DNA from: Niallia taxi
GTDB lineage: Bacteria; Bacillota; Bacilli; Bacillales; Cytobacillaceae
Direction: 5' to 3'
Length of the DNA stretch: 64,000 nucleotides
Assembly: GCF_032818155.1 (NCBI RefSeq)
Contig: NZ_CP102589.1
Location: 3,458,001-3,522,000, forward strand
Both the position numbers and the translations under genes were made by a program. Numbering within the stretch: position 1 is the stretch's first letter; every line of letters begins with the position of its first letter. This document shows, one piece after another, positions 9,214 through 18,050 of the stretch. Below the pieces are notes generated by a model. It did no database searches and was not told the DNA's origin. It saw only the letters and a program-made list of their open reading frames with translations.

Positions 9214-10410
9214 TTAAAGCCAACCGCCTTTTTGCATCCTTTTAAAAAACATATCCTCCTCTGTTACAATATTGTTTTTTGAAAGATAAGCATCCTCAAC
9301 CTTTTTATAAAAATGCGGGCGAACTTCTTCAATTTCCTTACATTTTAAAAGTACATTTATATAATTGTTAACTGCATCTCGATAATCTCCTATAATACTT
9401 GGAAGACTTCTAACTTGAACTTCCCGTCTTTTTATTCTTTCAAGGAAGGCTCTGTGAATTTTGTGCAAGGAAATAATCTTTCCTTGCATTAAAAAACTGT
9501 CCATGTACAAATAAGACTGCCAAATTAACGGAGATGTTGCTAATCGGATTCCTTCTTTTAGCGGTATTCCTATAAATGGAGGAAGAAAATGCGGGTGCAG
9601 ACCATACTGATACAGTTCTCGTAAAAAGCGGTCATTCTCCTTTGTAGGGTAATGAAGCTGTTGATTCTTTTGATTGCGTATAAAGCTTTTCCAAATACTA
9701 TAAGGGAAATTATCGTAAAAGCTATCTCTATTTCCATCGAGTGTCACAGTATCCAATGGAAGCTTACTAATGGAGGTAAAGATATTTTCTTTTGATATGG
9801 GGATAATTGTATGAAGAAAATGGAAGGCTTGTTCCTTTGGGCAATACGTGGGAATTATATAGTTATCTTTATATTTAGTAAGGAAGGAGGCTTGAAAAGC
9901 AGATAGACGGCTTAATCCTTTGCGCAGCTTTATATGTTTATGACCGAGGATCCAAACTGGCTTGTAGTTTGCTTTTTTATATTGCTGTGTGCGTTTAATT
10001 ATCGAGGCAATAGGAATGGAGGAGCATTGGAATTCAAGGACAATATATGTATTTTGCCAGATGAAGCCTATGTCGGCTCTTTGCTTAATGGCAGGAAAGT
10101 ACGGCTCCAGCTCTGGATTCATGCCTAGATTCTTTAGTCGCTCATAAAGCTGCAGCTTGCCTTGCAAATGATAGCTAGATTCTGATTCACTGCTGCTTTC
10201 ACAATAGTTGTCCTTTTGGTGAGCAAAATGGGGCAGTCTCTTTTCACCTCTTTTTAAAATCACACTATTGCCACACGCTGGACAATAGCATTTGGATTGC
10301 TGTTCAGCCAGCATTTGGTTTGCTTTTAAGTCTGATGCATGCACCATCATTCCATTTTCATTTAATGCCGTAAACAATGTTAAATCACTCCTCTTTGAAG
10401 TATATCTCAA
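9214..10410 (-). CDS. coiA: Competence protein CoiA
   Basis: Nuclease-like protein needed for DNA uptake and recombination in competent cells. The N-terminal region has a Cys-rich zinc-ribbon-like motif (CYCPACG, residues 41-47) followed by LPHFAH, then a restriction-endonuclease-like core with RADIGF and LEFQCS carrying Asp and Glu. Both candidate starts are TTG: 10410 with AAGGAGG six bases upstream, or 10377 (giving MFTALNENG, closer to how family members begin) with GAGGAG upstream. It lies 11 bases after the cardiolipin synthase gene. Confidence 0.87.
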   Translation of the reverse strand: MRYTSKRSDLTLFTALNENGMMVHASDLKANQMLAEQQSKCYCPACGNSVILKRGEKRLPHFAHQKDNYCESSSESESSYHLQGKLQLYERLKNLGMNPELEPYFPAIKQRADIGFIWQNTYIVLEFQCSSIPIASIIKRTQQYKKANYKPVWILGHKHIKLRKGLSRLSAFQASFLTKYKDNYIIPTYCPKEQAFHFLHTIIPISKENIFTSISKLPLDTVTLDGNRDSFYDNFPYSIWKSFIRNQKNQQLHYPTKENDRFLRELYQYGLHPHFLPPFIGIPLKEGIRLATSPLIWQSYLYMDSFLMQGKIISLHKIHRAFLERIKRREVQVRSLPSIIGDYRDAVNNYINVLLKCKEIEEVRPHFYKKVEDAYLSKNNIVTEEDMFFKRMQKGGWL

Positions 10411-10421
10411 GGCTTCCCTCC

Positions 10422-11939
10422 TTATAAAAGCGGGGAAAGAAGCCTTGAGGTAGATTCTAAAATTCGGTACCCAACATGCCTTTTATTAAAAGTCTCGATA
10501 TCAAGCTCTACAGAATCTTTCAAATCCTTTAAATAAATGCTTGCCAGCTTTTTCGTACTTTTTGTTTTATATAAAAAGGCGCTTACTTCAAAGTTTAAGT
10601 GGAAGCTGCGCATGTCCATATTACATGTCCCTATTGAAGCTATTTCGCTGTCCACAATTAATAGCTTGCTGTGCATAAAGCCTTTTTCATATTCGTATAT
10701 ACGGACTCCGGCATCCATCAAATCTGGAAAATACGATCTGGACGCATGAAATACAATTCTTTTATCTGGTTTATTAGGGACGAGAATCCGCACATCTATG
10801 CCGCTTAAGGAAGCAATTTTGATTGCTGAAAGGATATCCTCATCGGGAATGAAATAAGGGCTGGCAATCCAGATGGATTTAGTAGCAGATGTCATCATCG
10901 AGAAAAAAATGCTTTTTATTACACTCCATTCATTATCAGGACCGCCTGCAATTAACTGCACCCCTCCATGACTGTTATCCTCAGCAATAGGAGTAAGATA
11001 ATCAGCCGTTAAAAAGCTGCTGTTTGTCATATAATACCAATCCTGCAAAAATATCAGCTGCAGAGAACGAACAGCTTCTCCCTTTACCATAAGATGCGTA
11101 TCCCGCCAAAAGCCAATCGATGGATTTTTCCCCAAATATTCATCTCCGATATTTAGCCCCCCAACAAACCCAATATTTCCATCAATCACAATAATCTTCC
11201 GATGATTACGGAAATTAAATTTGCTGTTTAACACAGGGACTCTCACTGGTCCAAATGCGACAATTTCAATGCCAGCTTGCCTCATTTCATGGATGTACCG
11301 CTTGGAAAGCTGCCATGATCCAACTGCATCATACAAAAACCTTACTTTCACACCTTGCTGTGCCTTTTCAATCAGTACATCCTTAATTTGCTGTCCAATA
11401 TCATCATGTCTGACTATGTAATATTCAAGATGAATATGATGCTTTGCCTTTTTTAGCGCTGTTAAAATGCAGGAAAATGTCTCATTTCCATTTGTCAGGA
11501 TTGTGGAAGATGTACCAAATGAAATCGGACTGTTCCCAATTTTTTCTGCTAAACGGAATAAATTCTGCTGATGTATGTCCATTTCCTGTAGCCGTTCTTC
11601 TGTTCTAAAACCGATTTCTTTTTCAATTCGCAAGTATGCCTGTTTATCAAGAAAGTACTTCTTTCGGTATATTCGTTCTTTTCGATAGTTCCGTCCAAAT
11701 AATAAATAAAAGATAAATCCGACCACAGGAAAGCTTCCTAGAACAACTAACCATGTCAATGTTTGAGTAGGATGTCTGTTTTCAAAAAAGATGACAAATC
11801 CTATAAAAATAACACAGAGACTGATTATTAAACTAAGCTGTCCAAAGATTCCGCCTTTTATTGTGATGAAAAAATTAAAAACGTACACAAACAGTCCTGC
11901 TGCTCCTAAAAAAACACCAAGTCTTGCTGTATGGTTCAT
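10422..11939 (-). CDS. cls: Cardiolipin synthase
   Basis: Membrane phospholipase-D-family enzyme joining two phosphatidylglycerols into cardiolipin. The two HKD motifs are HRKIIVID (His at about residue 246) and HSKLLIVD (His at about 423), each followed by GG or GTCNMD-type segments. Two N-terminal membrane helices lie at about residues 5-30 and 35-55, with a third hydrophobic stretch near 60-80. I choose the ATG giving MNHTARLG, preceded by GCAGGTG, over an upstream ATG pair without a site. 505 residues. Confidence 0.92.
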   Translation of the reverse strand: MNHTARLGVFLGAAGLFVYVFNFFITIKGGIFGQLSLIISLCVIFIGFVIFFENRHPTQTLTWLVVLGSFPVVGFIFYLLFGRNYRKERIYRKKYFLDKQAYLRIEKEIGFRTEERLQEMDIHQQNLFRLAEKIGNSPISFGTSSTILTNGNETFSCILTALKKAKHHIHLEYYIVRHDDIGQQIKDVLIEKAQQGVKVRFLYDAVGSWQLSKRYIHEMRQAGIEIVAFGPVRVPVLNSKFNFRNHRKIIVIDGNIGFVGGLNIGDEYLGKNPSIGFWRDTHLMVKGEAVRSLQLIFLQDWYYMTNSSFLTADYLTPIAEDNSHGGVQLIAGGPDNEWSVIKSIFFSMMTSATKSIWIASPYFIPDEDILSAIKIASLSGIDVRILVPNKPDKRIVFHASRSYFPDLMDAGVRIYEYEKGFMHSKLLIVDSEIASIGTCNMDMRSFHLNFEVSAFLYKTKSTKKLASIYLKDLKDSVELDIETFNKRHVGYRILESTSRLLSPLL

Positions 11940-11993
11940 GGTAACACCTGCCATCATTGCAATTATGTAGACTCATCATATGCTCGAAAAACA

Positions 11994-12115
11994 AAGAGCC
12001 TGTTCGCCTGTAAGGTGAAATCCACCATTACAACTTCTACTATATAGATGATATCCATGAACTATATATAGACTTTATAATGTGAATTCCTTGCCCTACA
12101 TTTGAACAAGCTCTT
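11994..12115. repeat. 122-base imperfect long hairpin between cls and mecA
   Basis: Terminal arms AAGAGCCTGTTC and GAACAAGCTCTT pair over 12 positions with one wobble, and further inward TGTAAGG/CCCTACA-type and CTATATAG/CTATATATAG segments also pair. T-rich runs flank both ends. It probably terminates mecA transcription, but the size and terminal inverted repeats also resemble a small mobile-element relic. Confidence 0.5.
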
Positions 12116-12123
12116 ATTTTTTT

Positions 12124-12783
12124 TTAATGAAAGTATTTTCGTAACTCCATAAATACTTCATCTTCTATAATTACCTTACCATATTCTTCAATAACATGTA
12201 TCGTTGTTTGAGTTTCTTGTCCATACTCAAGGAGAATACTTAATGCATTGTCGATTTCATCTTCATCTGTCTCTTCATCAAGAAACTGTACATACAAAAA
12301 GTATTGATTCTTGTAATTGTAAAGCTTCGTATCAATTCCTTCTAACCCATGAAGTTTGCTTAATGAAATTAAGTCTTCAAAGTCTTTGAAGCCAATTAGA
12401 AACTCTAGATTATCTCCAAAATCGTCTTCTCCATCTTTCACAGTAAAGTGTTGATCCATTAAATCCTCGAATCTTTCATCCAAAGGCAAATCCTTCAGCT
12501 TGTCTTCCGGAATAGATATTTCGAATTTCTGGCCATCCTTTGAAAGCTGGGCTCTTGTGACAAGAATTTCAAGTCCCTTATCCAAGGCTTGAACTTGAAT
12601 CCATAATGGACCATCTAGAATAAAATCTTCTTCTTGATGAACTTCATCCATCATTTCCCAAAAAAGTTCTTCGCTTCTTTCCCGGTTATACCAGATTTCC
12701 TCTCGCTTAAAGCCGCGTTCCTCTATATCAATATACGAAATATAAAACTTAACTGTATGATCATTAATACGTTCAATTTCCAT
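12124..12783 (-). CDS. mecA: Adaptor protein MecA
   Basis: ClpC adaptor that delivers ComK (competence) and other clients to ClpCP. The N-terminal domain (MEIERINDHTVKFYISYIDIEERGF) and the C-terminal domain (about residues 105-219, FEDLISLSKLH to KYFH) are both present, joined by an acidic linker. 219 residues matches B. subtilis MecA. The ribosome-binding site AAGGGAG lies inside a hairpin (see separate entry). It is followed by cls and coiA on the same strand. Confidence 0.95.
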   Translation of the reverse strand: MEIERINDHTVKFYISYIDIEERGFKREEIWYNRERSEELFWEMMDEVHQEEDFILDGPLWIQVQALDKGLEILVTRAQLSKDGQKFEISIPEDKLKDLPLDERFEDLMDQHFTVKDGEDDFGDNLEFLIGFKDFEDLISLSKLHGLEGIDTKLYNYKNQYFLYVQFLDEETDEDEIDNALSILLEYGQETQTTIHVIEEYGKVIIEDEVFMELRKYFH

Positions 12784-12793
12784 TCTGCAACAC

Positions 12794-12818
12794 TCCCTTC
12801 AAGCTATAATGGAAGGGA
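12794..12818 (-). promoter_or_regulatory. Hairpin covering the mecA ribosome-binding site
   Basis: On the minus strand TCCCTTC pairs with GAAGGGA over 7 bp with an 11-base loop, and the second arm contains the Shine-Dalgarno sequence of mecA, ten bases before the ATG. This could lower or regulate MecA translation; that is inference. Confidence 0.5.
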
Positions 12819-13124
12819 CTAAACCCCCATACAGATATTCGTTTTATTCCAATTTTCACTTTAGAATAGAAGGCCAAATGCTATTGTACCTTGTACTTTA
12901 TATTTTATGATAAAACCTCTTTAAATGGAATTAAAATATCCTGAAATCAGCAAAAACCAATATATGCCTAAGTTTTCGGTTTATTTGCTCGAAAATTATG
13001 GAGTTTCTTTTTATTAGCGTATTCACTTTAAGCTATATTTAGTAGTATTACCTCAGGAAATTATTTTCAAACCATTTTCTGTCTGAAAGGCTTGTCTTAT
13101 AATTAAACCTTCACAATATAGGAA
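12819..13124. other. Intergenic region upstream of mecA
   Basis: AT-rich sequence between the spx terminator and the mecA leader. It presumably holds the mecA promoter, but I see no clear -35/-10 pair, no open frame of note and no known RNA motif. B. subtilis carries yjbE (a TerC-like gene) in this interval; none is present here. Confidence 0.5.
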
Positions 13125-13125
13125 A

Positions 13126-13182
13126 AAAGGTCTGACTATACTGCCGAGCATAACGCTGGGCAGCTTTTTAGCCAGACCTATA
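13126..13182 (-). terminator. Terminator after spx
   Basis: On the minus strand AGGTCTGGCTA..GCTGCC pairs with GGCAGTATAGTCAGACCT, followed by six T. It ends transcription 25 bases after the spx stop. Confidence 0.8.
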
Positions 13183-13207
13183 TATTATCATTTATCATTT
13201 AAGTAAG

Positions 13208-13603
13208 TTAATTTACTAAACGCTGTGCTTCACGCAATTGGAAAGTTCTAACTTTCCTTGGAAGGAAGCGGCGTATTTCATCTTCATTATAACCAACCTG
13301 AAGCCTTTTTTCGTCCAGTATAATAGGACGACGCAATAATCCTGGATTATCCTTAATTAACTCGAATAAGTTTTGTAAAGGCATTGTTTCAAGATTAACG
13401 TTCAGCTTTTGGAATGTTTTGCTTCTTGTAGAAATAATCTCATCTGTACCGTCTTCTGTCATACGAAGAATTTCTTTAATTTCATCGATGGACAACGGTT
13501 CTGAGAATATATTTCTTTCTTTATATGCAATTTCATGTTCCTCTAACCATGCTTTTGCTTTTCTGCAGGATGTACAACTTGGTGAAGTGTATAATGTTAC
13601 CAT
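13208..13603 (-). CDS. spx: Global thiol-stress regulator Spx
   Basis: ArsC-like protein that binds the RNA polymerase alpha C-terminal domain and switches transcription during disulfide stress. The redox switch C10-T-S-C13 is in [13 protein letters not shown], and the conserved RRPII segment follows near residue 92. 131 residues, as in B. subtilis. Spx abundance is set by ClpXP with SpxH, also encoded in this window. The ribosome-binding site GGGAGTG is rather distant from the ATG. Confidence 0.95.
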   Translation of the reverse strand: MVTLYTSPSCTSCRKAKAWLEEHEIAYKERNIFSEPLSIDEIKEILRMTEDGTDEIISTRSKTFQKLNVNLETMPLQNLFELIKDNPGLLRRPIILDEKRLQVGYNEDEIRRFLPRKVRTFQLREAQRLVN

Positions 13604-14104
13604 TTTACAAATTCACACTCCCTTTATTTAGACATGTATTTAGACTACTAGTTAATTCAAAAATAAATACTTGAGTATGTTATATTCTTAAATTGTAATT
13701 AATTTAATCAAGTAATTTATATTAATTATTATACACCAATTACAAGTAATTTGGTATAGTTTTTTTTAATATGATTTGTTGAGCTTTTTTTAGTGTTGCT
13801 TATATTTACTGGTATGCCGCCATAACGGTGTTTGTGTCCGTTAACCACCTGCCCTTTTCCCTTATTTCTTAGAAAACACTCAAGAAATTCAGGCTATTTA
13901 AATTGCTTACTATTATAGACGATTGAGATGCAAAAAGGTTTCATTTTTTTATGGCGCTTTTTGATTTCCTTATTTATTCTTATTAGTAACACTTATACCC
14001 GTTTGTCCCACATTCTTAAACCTATTATCTATTCTCAATTAAGAATTACCTATTGAAAATAAGATAGAAACATACATACGGTTCCCATAAGTTTTCAAAT
14101 ATAG
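13604..14104. other. 500-base spx upstream region
   Basis: No protein gene. Long for this neighbourhood; in B. subtilis yjbC and spx are close together. It contains a GC-richer island at about 13815-13865 which on the minus strand can fold (TAACGG paired with CCGTTA plus flanking GG/CC pairs). It may contain spx promoters or a structured leader. A loose TTATAAT-like stretch near 13720 is too weak to call as a PerR site. Confidence 0.5.
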
Positions 14105-14680
14105 TCAAATTTCGTCAAATATATCTTTTCTGTTTTTTGTTTCATCAAATTGGACTGCCTGTTCAACTGGTTCATATGACTTTCCATAAAAATGTTTGTC
14201 CCGATACGTATGAATTTTTTCATATGTCCGAACCAGTGCTTCATATACTAGCTCTTCCGAGTCATTACTTGGAGACCAAAATAATATTTCCATAACATTA
14301 ACCTCATCTGTGGCTAATGATCTTCTTTTGTAGCCGATTGTTTTCGCGTGTTGAAAGCCCTCGCGCTGATAAAATTTCAAACGTTTTTTTGTATCTGTGT
14401 CTGTATAGTTCACCGGCTCTACTTCGAGTATAATCGGCTTCCCCTTTTGCTTGAGTTTTTCTAAAAGCTTATGACCAAGTCCTTGTCCTCTTGATTCGCC
14501 TGAAACGAACAGATAATCAATAAAAATAAAATCATCTGCTTCTGCATACATAAGAACATGATGCTTTCCTTCATCCTTATGGTATATCTCTGGGAAATCC
14601 TCTAATAATGCTTCCATATGCTCCTGGGATTTCATCTCTTCGATTGGAAAATACTCATTTAGCTTTTCATACCAATGCAT
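14105..14680 (-). CDS. GNAT-family acetyltransferase (YjbC-like)
   Basis: N-acetyltransferase of unknown substrate. The acetyl-CoA binding motif is SRGQGLGHKLLEKL, preceded by the strand DYLFVSGE. 191 residues from the ATG giving MHWYEKLNEYFP, chosen because TAGGAGAG precedes it. B. subtilis yjbC lies upstream of spx and is linked to thiol stress; position and N-terminal sequence agree with that gene. It sits seven bases downstream of the DUF4015 gene on the same strand. Confidence 0.82.
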   Translation of the reverse strand: MHWYEKLNEYFPIEEMKSQEHMEALLEDFPEIYHKDEGKHHVLMYAEADDFIFIDYLFVSGESRGQGLGHKLLEKLKQKGKPIILEVEPVNYTDTDTKKRLKFYQREGFQHAKTIGYKRRSLATDEVNVMEILFWSPSNDSEELVYEALVRTYEKIHTYRDKHFYGKSYEPVEQAVQFDETKNRKDIFDEI

Positions 14681-14707
14681 ATTATTCTCTCCTATCATCA
14701 TTGTTAA

Positions 14708-15904
14708 TTACTTCATTTTGTAATTGACATTGTCTGTGTAATTGCAGCCTGCATTCCAGAGTAAAAATTCTCTAACTCCATTTGCATATAAAGCCTTTAT
14801 TTGTGCTTCTACTTGCATCTTCCCGTAGGGCTGGTAGTTTCCCTTCCCTAAATAAGCTGCTGTAAAATCTTGAATCCATGGCCTTGATATTGGAGGATTT
14901 TTTAAACTTGTTAATTTCTTTTGCTCCAATTTCATATAGGCATTTACAAGACGATATGGCTCTAGATCAGGCTTACTGATTCCAAAATAACTGCCCCAAT
15001 GACTTGGATAAATCATGCTTGAGATTACATCAACATTTTTACTGATTTCGGTGAAATTCTGACCAATGCCAGGAGCCTCTTCAAGCGTTGCTGTATAGCC
15101 GAAAATATCAACAGATACCTTCACATCATATGGCTCCAGCTTATCCTTTGCATATTTTACAAAGTCAGATACTGCTTTCACTCTTTTTTGTCCTTCACTT
15201 ATTTTTAGTTTCCCATAATCACCTTTAGAATAACTTAAATTAGCGCCCTTTTTTTCAAAGCCCTCAGGAAAACGGACATAATCGAACTGAATCTCTTGAA
15301 AACCAAGCTTCGCTGCCTCAACCGCTGCTGCTATATTATAGTCCCATACTTCCTTAACAAATGGATTAATAAAGGCCTCTTTTCTTTCATTCCTCCATAC
15401 CTCTCCTTTATTTCTAAAGGTCCATTCTGGCCTTTTATATGCCAAATGACTATCCTTAAAAACGACAATTCTCGCAATCGGATAAATCTGTTCCTTTTCA
15501 AGCTTTCTCAGCATTACTGGAATACTTTTTATCTTATTGGAACCCGCTGCAAAGAGTGGAGAGCCTTTTGCTGGCTTATAAACAAGCTTGCCGCTGTCTT
15601 CTTTAAAATCGATTACCATTGTATTTAAATCATTTTGTTTAAGGAATTTAATTAGTTCATTGAACCTGTTGCTGCCTGCAGCACTGCCGCTGACATAAAT
15701 GCCTCTGACTGCATCAGGGTATGGAAAAGTCAGACCTGTATTAGCTGTTTTCGCTACTGCTGCTGGAAAGTCCTTCAGGAGCAATTCCGCTTTTCTTTTT
15801 GGCTGGTCGTTCACTGACTCAGCACTTGCTGTTTCTGATATATTTACAACTAATATGAAAGTACATAACATAATAAAAACGAATGAAGTGACATATCTCA
15901 TCAT
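14708..15904 (-). CDS. Secreted DUF4015 glycoside-hydrolase-like protein
   Basis: Exported TIM-barrel protein of the GHL/DUF4015 type. The N-terminal signal peptide has a hydrophobic stretch YVTSFVFIMLCTFILVV and a likely cleavage after ASA. Barrel motifs include GIYVSGSAAG, VIDFKEDSGKLVYK, FDYVRFPEG and the acidic VSVDIFG; Asp and Glu in these strands would be catalytic. I place the start at the ATG five bases after GGAGG (a second ATG follows directly). Substrate unknown, perhaps a cell-wall or exopolysaccharide. Just downstream of the opp operon, where B. subtilis has an unrelated gene, so this is a local difference. Confidence 0.8.
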   Translation of the reverse strand: MMRYVTSFVFIMLCTFILVVNISETASAESVNDQPKRKAELLLKDFPAAVAKTANTGLTFPYPDAVRGIYVSGSAAGSNRFNELIKFLKQNDLNTMVIDFKEDSGKLVYKPAKGSPLFAAGSNKIKSIPVMLRKLEKEQIYPIARIVVFKDSHLAYKRPEWTFRNKGEVWRNERKEAFINPFVKEVWDYNIAAAVEAAKLGFQEIQFDYVRFPEGFEKKGANLSYSKGDYGKLKISEGQKRVKAVSDFVKYAKDKLEPYDVKVSVDIFGYTATLEEAPGIGQNFTEISKNVDVISSMIYPSHWGSYFGISKPDLEPYRLVNAYMKLEQKKLTSLKNPPISRPWIQDFTAAYLGKGNYQPYGKMQVEAQIKALYANGVREFLLWNAGCNYTDNVNYKMK

Positions 15905-16001
15905 TAATACCTCCACAAGGCTTTTTTTTATTATGTGCCTCATTGCGATGATTCATGGTTAGATGATATTGCCATTCCATACACAATTTTACGCAAAAAA
16001 A

Positions 16002-16030
16002 ATAACGATCTCTTATCGAGAGATCGTTAT
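16002..16030 (-). terminator. Terminator of the opp operon
   Basis: ATAACGATCTCT pairs with AGAGATCGTTAT, followed on the minus strand by eight T. It lies right after oppF. Confidence 0.88.
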
Positions 16031-16033
16031 GAG

Positions 16034-16969
16034 TTAACTTTTGTATTGCAGTTTATATTTATTATATTCTGCCTCCGAACAATAAACAAAATGTCCTGGC
16101 TTAATTTCACGCATTTTAAGCTCTTCGCCCTCTTTATACTGATGAACCGCAGGATCATAACCTGTTCTGACGCGAGTTCGCTCAGTTTCAGGATCTGGAA
16201 GTGGAATAGCGGACAGCAAGGATTGTGTATATGGATGAATTGGTGTATTGTATAGCTCATCAGCTGGAGCTAATTCTACCAGTTTACCAAAATACATAAC
16301 ACCAATACGGTCACTGATATATTTAACCATTGAAAGGTCATGGGCAATAAACAAGTATGTTAAGCCTTTTTCTTTCTGCAGCTTTTTCATCAAGTTTACT
16401 ACTTGTGCTTGAATAGAAACGTCCAACGCAGAAATCGGCTCATCAGCAATGATGAAATCAGGATCAACTGCAAGTGCTCTTGCAATACCTATACGCTGTC
16501 TTTGTCCACCGGAAAATTCATGCGGATAGCGGTTTGCGTGCTCTTTATTTAGACCAACTGTATTAAGAAGCTCGTATACTTTCTCCATACGCTCTTTTTT
16601 AGTTTTTGCCAATCCATGAATATCGATTCCCTCTGCAATGATATCAGCTACTGTCATACGAGGGTTCAATGATGCATATGGATCTTGGAAAATCATTTGC
16701 ATTTTACGGTTGAATTTCTTCAATTCTGCAGTTGATTTTTTACCATGAACATTTTCTCCATTAAATAGAACCTGTCCGTCTGTTGCTTCATATAGACGAA
16801 TAATGGATCTGCCTGTCGTACTCTTACCACAACCAGATTCACCAACTAAACCTAATGTTTCTCCTTTATAAATGTCAAAGGATATACCATCTACAGCTTT
16901 TACTAAATTCGGTCTGCCGATATTGAAATGCTGTTTCAAGCCTTTTATTTCAAGTAATTTCTCAGTCAT
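16034..16969 (-). CDS. oppF: Oligopeptide ABC transporter ATP-binding protein OppF
   Basis: One of two ATPases driving the Opp peptide importer at the cytoplasmic membrane. Walker A is [12 protein letters not shown] (about residues 43-54), the signature is FSGGQRQRIGIARAL and Walker B is FIIADEP. 311 residues. Last gene of oppABCDF (B. subtilis spo0K), which imports nutrient peptides and the signalling peptides for sporulation and competence. It starts one base after the oppD stop with AAGGGGGA upstream. Confidence 0.95.
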   Translation of the reverse strand: MTEKLLEIKGLKQHFNIGRPNLVKAVDGISFDIYKGETLGLVGESGCGKSTTGRSIIRLYEATDGQVLFNGENVHGKKSTAELKKFNRKMQMIFQDPYASLNPRMTVADIIAEGIDIHGLAKTKKERMEKVYELLNTVGLNKEHANRYPHEFSGGQRQRIGIARALAVDPDFIIADEPISALDVSIQAQVVNLMKKLQKEKGLTYLFIAHDLSMVKYISDRIGVMYFGKLVELAPADELYNTPIHPYTQSLLSAIPLPDPETERTRVRTGYDPAVHQYKEGEELKMREIKPGHFVYCSEAEYNKYKLQYKS

Positions 16970-16970
16970 T

Positions 16971-18038
16971 TCACAAATCCCCCTTCACTAGTACTGGTTT
17001 ATCAAAGTTAGTGGATAAAGGACGGATTTTTTCCTTCACAGATGCAGGTGGCTCAACAGCTGGAGCATCTGGATGAAGCAGCCAAGATTTCACGAAATGT
17101 GTTTCTGAAACCTGATATACAGGTGGTTCTTGCTCATAATCAATCGCAAGGGCATTCGGATTTCTCGGTGCAAACGCATCACCAACAGGAGGGTTAGTCA
17201 AATCAGGCGGTGTACCTGGAATGGCAGCCAATTCCGTTTCCCCATCATTATCCAAGCTTGGCATAGAAGCAAGTAAGCCCCATGTATATGGGTGTCTTGG
17301 GTCATAGAAAATTTCATCAACCGTACCCATCTCTACTATTTCACCAGCATACATAACTGCAACACGGTCAGCAACATTAGCAACAACGCCGAGATCATGT
17401 GTGATAAAGATAATACTTGTGTCCAATTTACTTTGTAATTCCTTCATCAAATCAAGGATTTGTGCTTGGATTGTTACGTCAAGTGCAGTTGTAGGCTCAT
17501 CGGCAATCAGCAAGGAGGGCCTTGCAGCAAGTGCGATTGCGATCATTGCACGCTGTCTCATACCACCAGAAAATTCATGAGGATATTGGTTAACCCTTTT
17601 TTCCGGCATTGGAATTCCAACTAGCTTTAATAGTTCAATTGCTCTTTCTTTTGCCTTTTCTTTCGAAATTTCTTGGTGCTTTAAAATAACTTCCATGATT
17701 TGTGTTCCAATTCTCATTGTTGGGTTCAACGATGTCATTGGATCTTGGAAAATCATACTGATATCCTTACCACGGATAGCTTGCATTTCTTTTTCTGTTT
17801 TCTGAACAATATCTTGTCCCTTGAAAAGAATTTGTCCGCCTTTAATTTCACCAGGAGGCATAGGAATAAGCTTCATCAATGTTTGGGATGTTACACTTTT
17901 TCCTGATCCTGATTCTCCAACGATTGCTAATGTTTCTCCTTTATATAAGTCAAAAGAAACACCACGTACTGCTTGAACTTCTCCTCCATACGTATGGAAT
18001 GAGACTTTTAAATCTTTTACTTCTAACAATTTTTCCAT
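16971..18038 (-). CDS. oppD: Oligopeptide ABC transporter ATP-binding protein OppD
   Basis: Second Opp ATPase. Walker A GESGSGKSVTSQ, signature FSGGMRQRAMIAIAL and Walker B LLIADEP are visible. The C-terminal oligopeptide domain lacks the four-cysteine cluster seen in AppD and AppF of this window and reads GDAFAPRNPNALAIDYEQEPP instead, with a long tail to SWLLHPDAP. I use the ATG giving MEKLLEV, eight bases after AAGGAG, since the upstream GTG is inside that site. 355 residues. Confidence 0.94.
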   Translation of the reverse strand: MEKLLEVKDLKVSFHTYGGEVQAVRGVSFDLYKGETLAIVGESGSGKSVTSQTLMKLIPMPPGEIKGGQILFKGQDIVQKTEKEMQAIRGKDISMIFQDPMTSLNPTMRIGTQIMEVILKHQEISKEKAKERAIELLKLVGIPMPEKRVNQYPHEFSGGMRQRAMIAIALAARPSLLIADEPTTALDVTIQAQILDLMKELQSKLDTSIIFITHDLGVVANVADRVAVMYAGEIVEMGTVDEIFYDPRHPYTWGLLASMPSLDNDGETELAAIPGTPPDLTNPPVGDAFAPRNPNALAIDYEQEPPVYQVSETHFVKSWLLHPDAPAVEPPASVKEKIRPLSTNFDKPVLVKGDL

Positions 18039-18050
18039 TTTGCTCACTCC

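Noticed and set aside
13700..13760. Possible PerR box upstream of spx
   Set aside because: TTATATTAATTATTATA is only a loose match in very AT-rich sequence.
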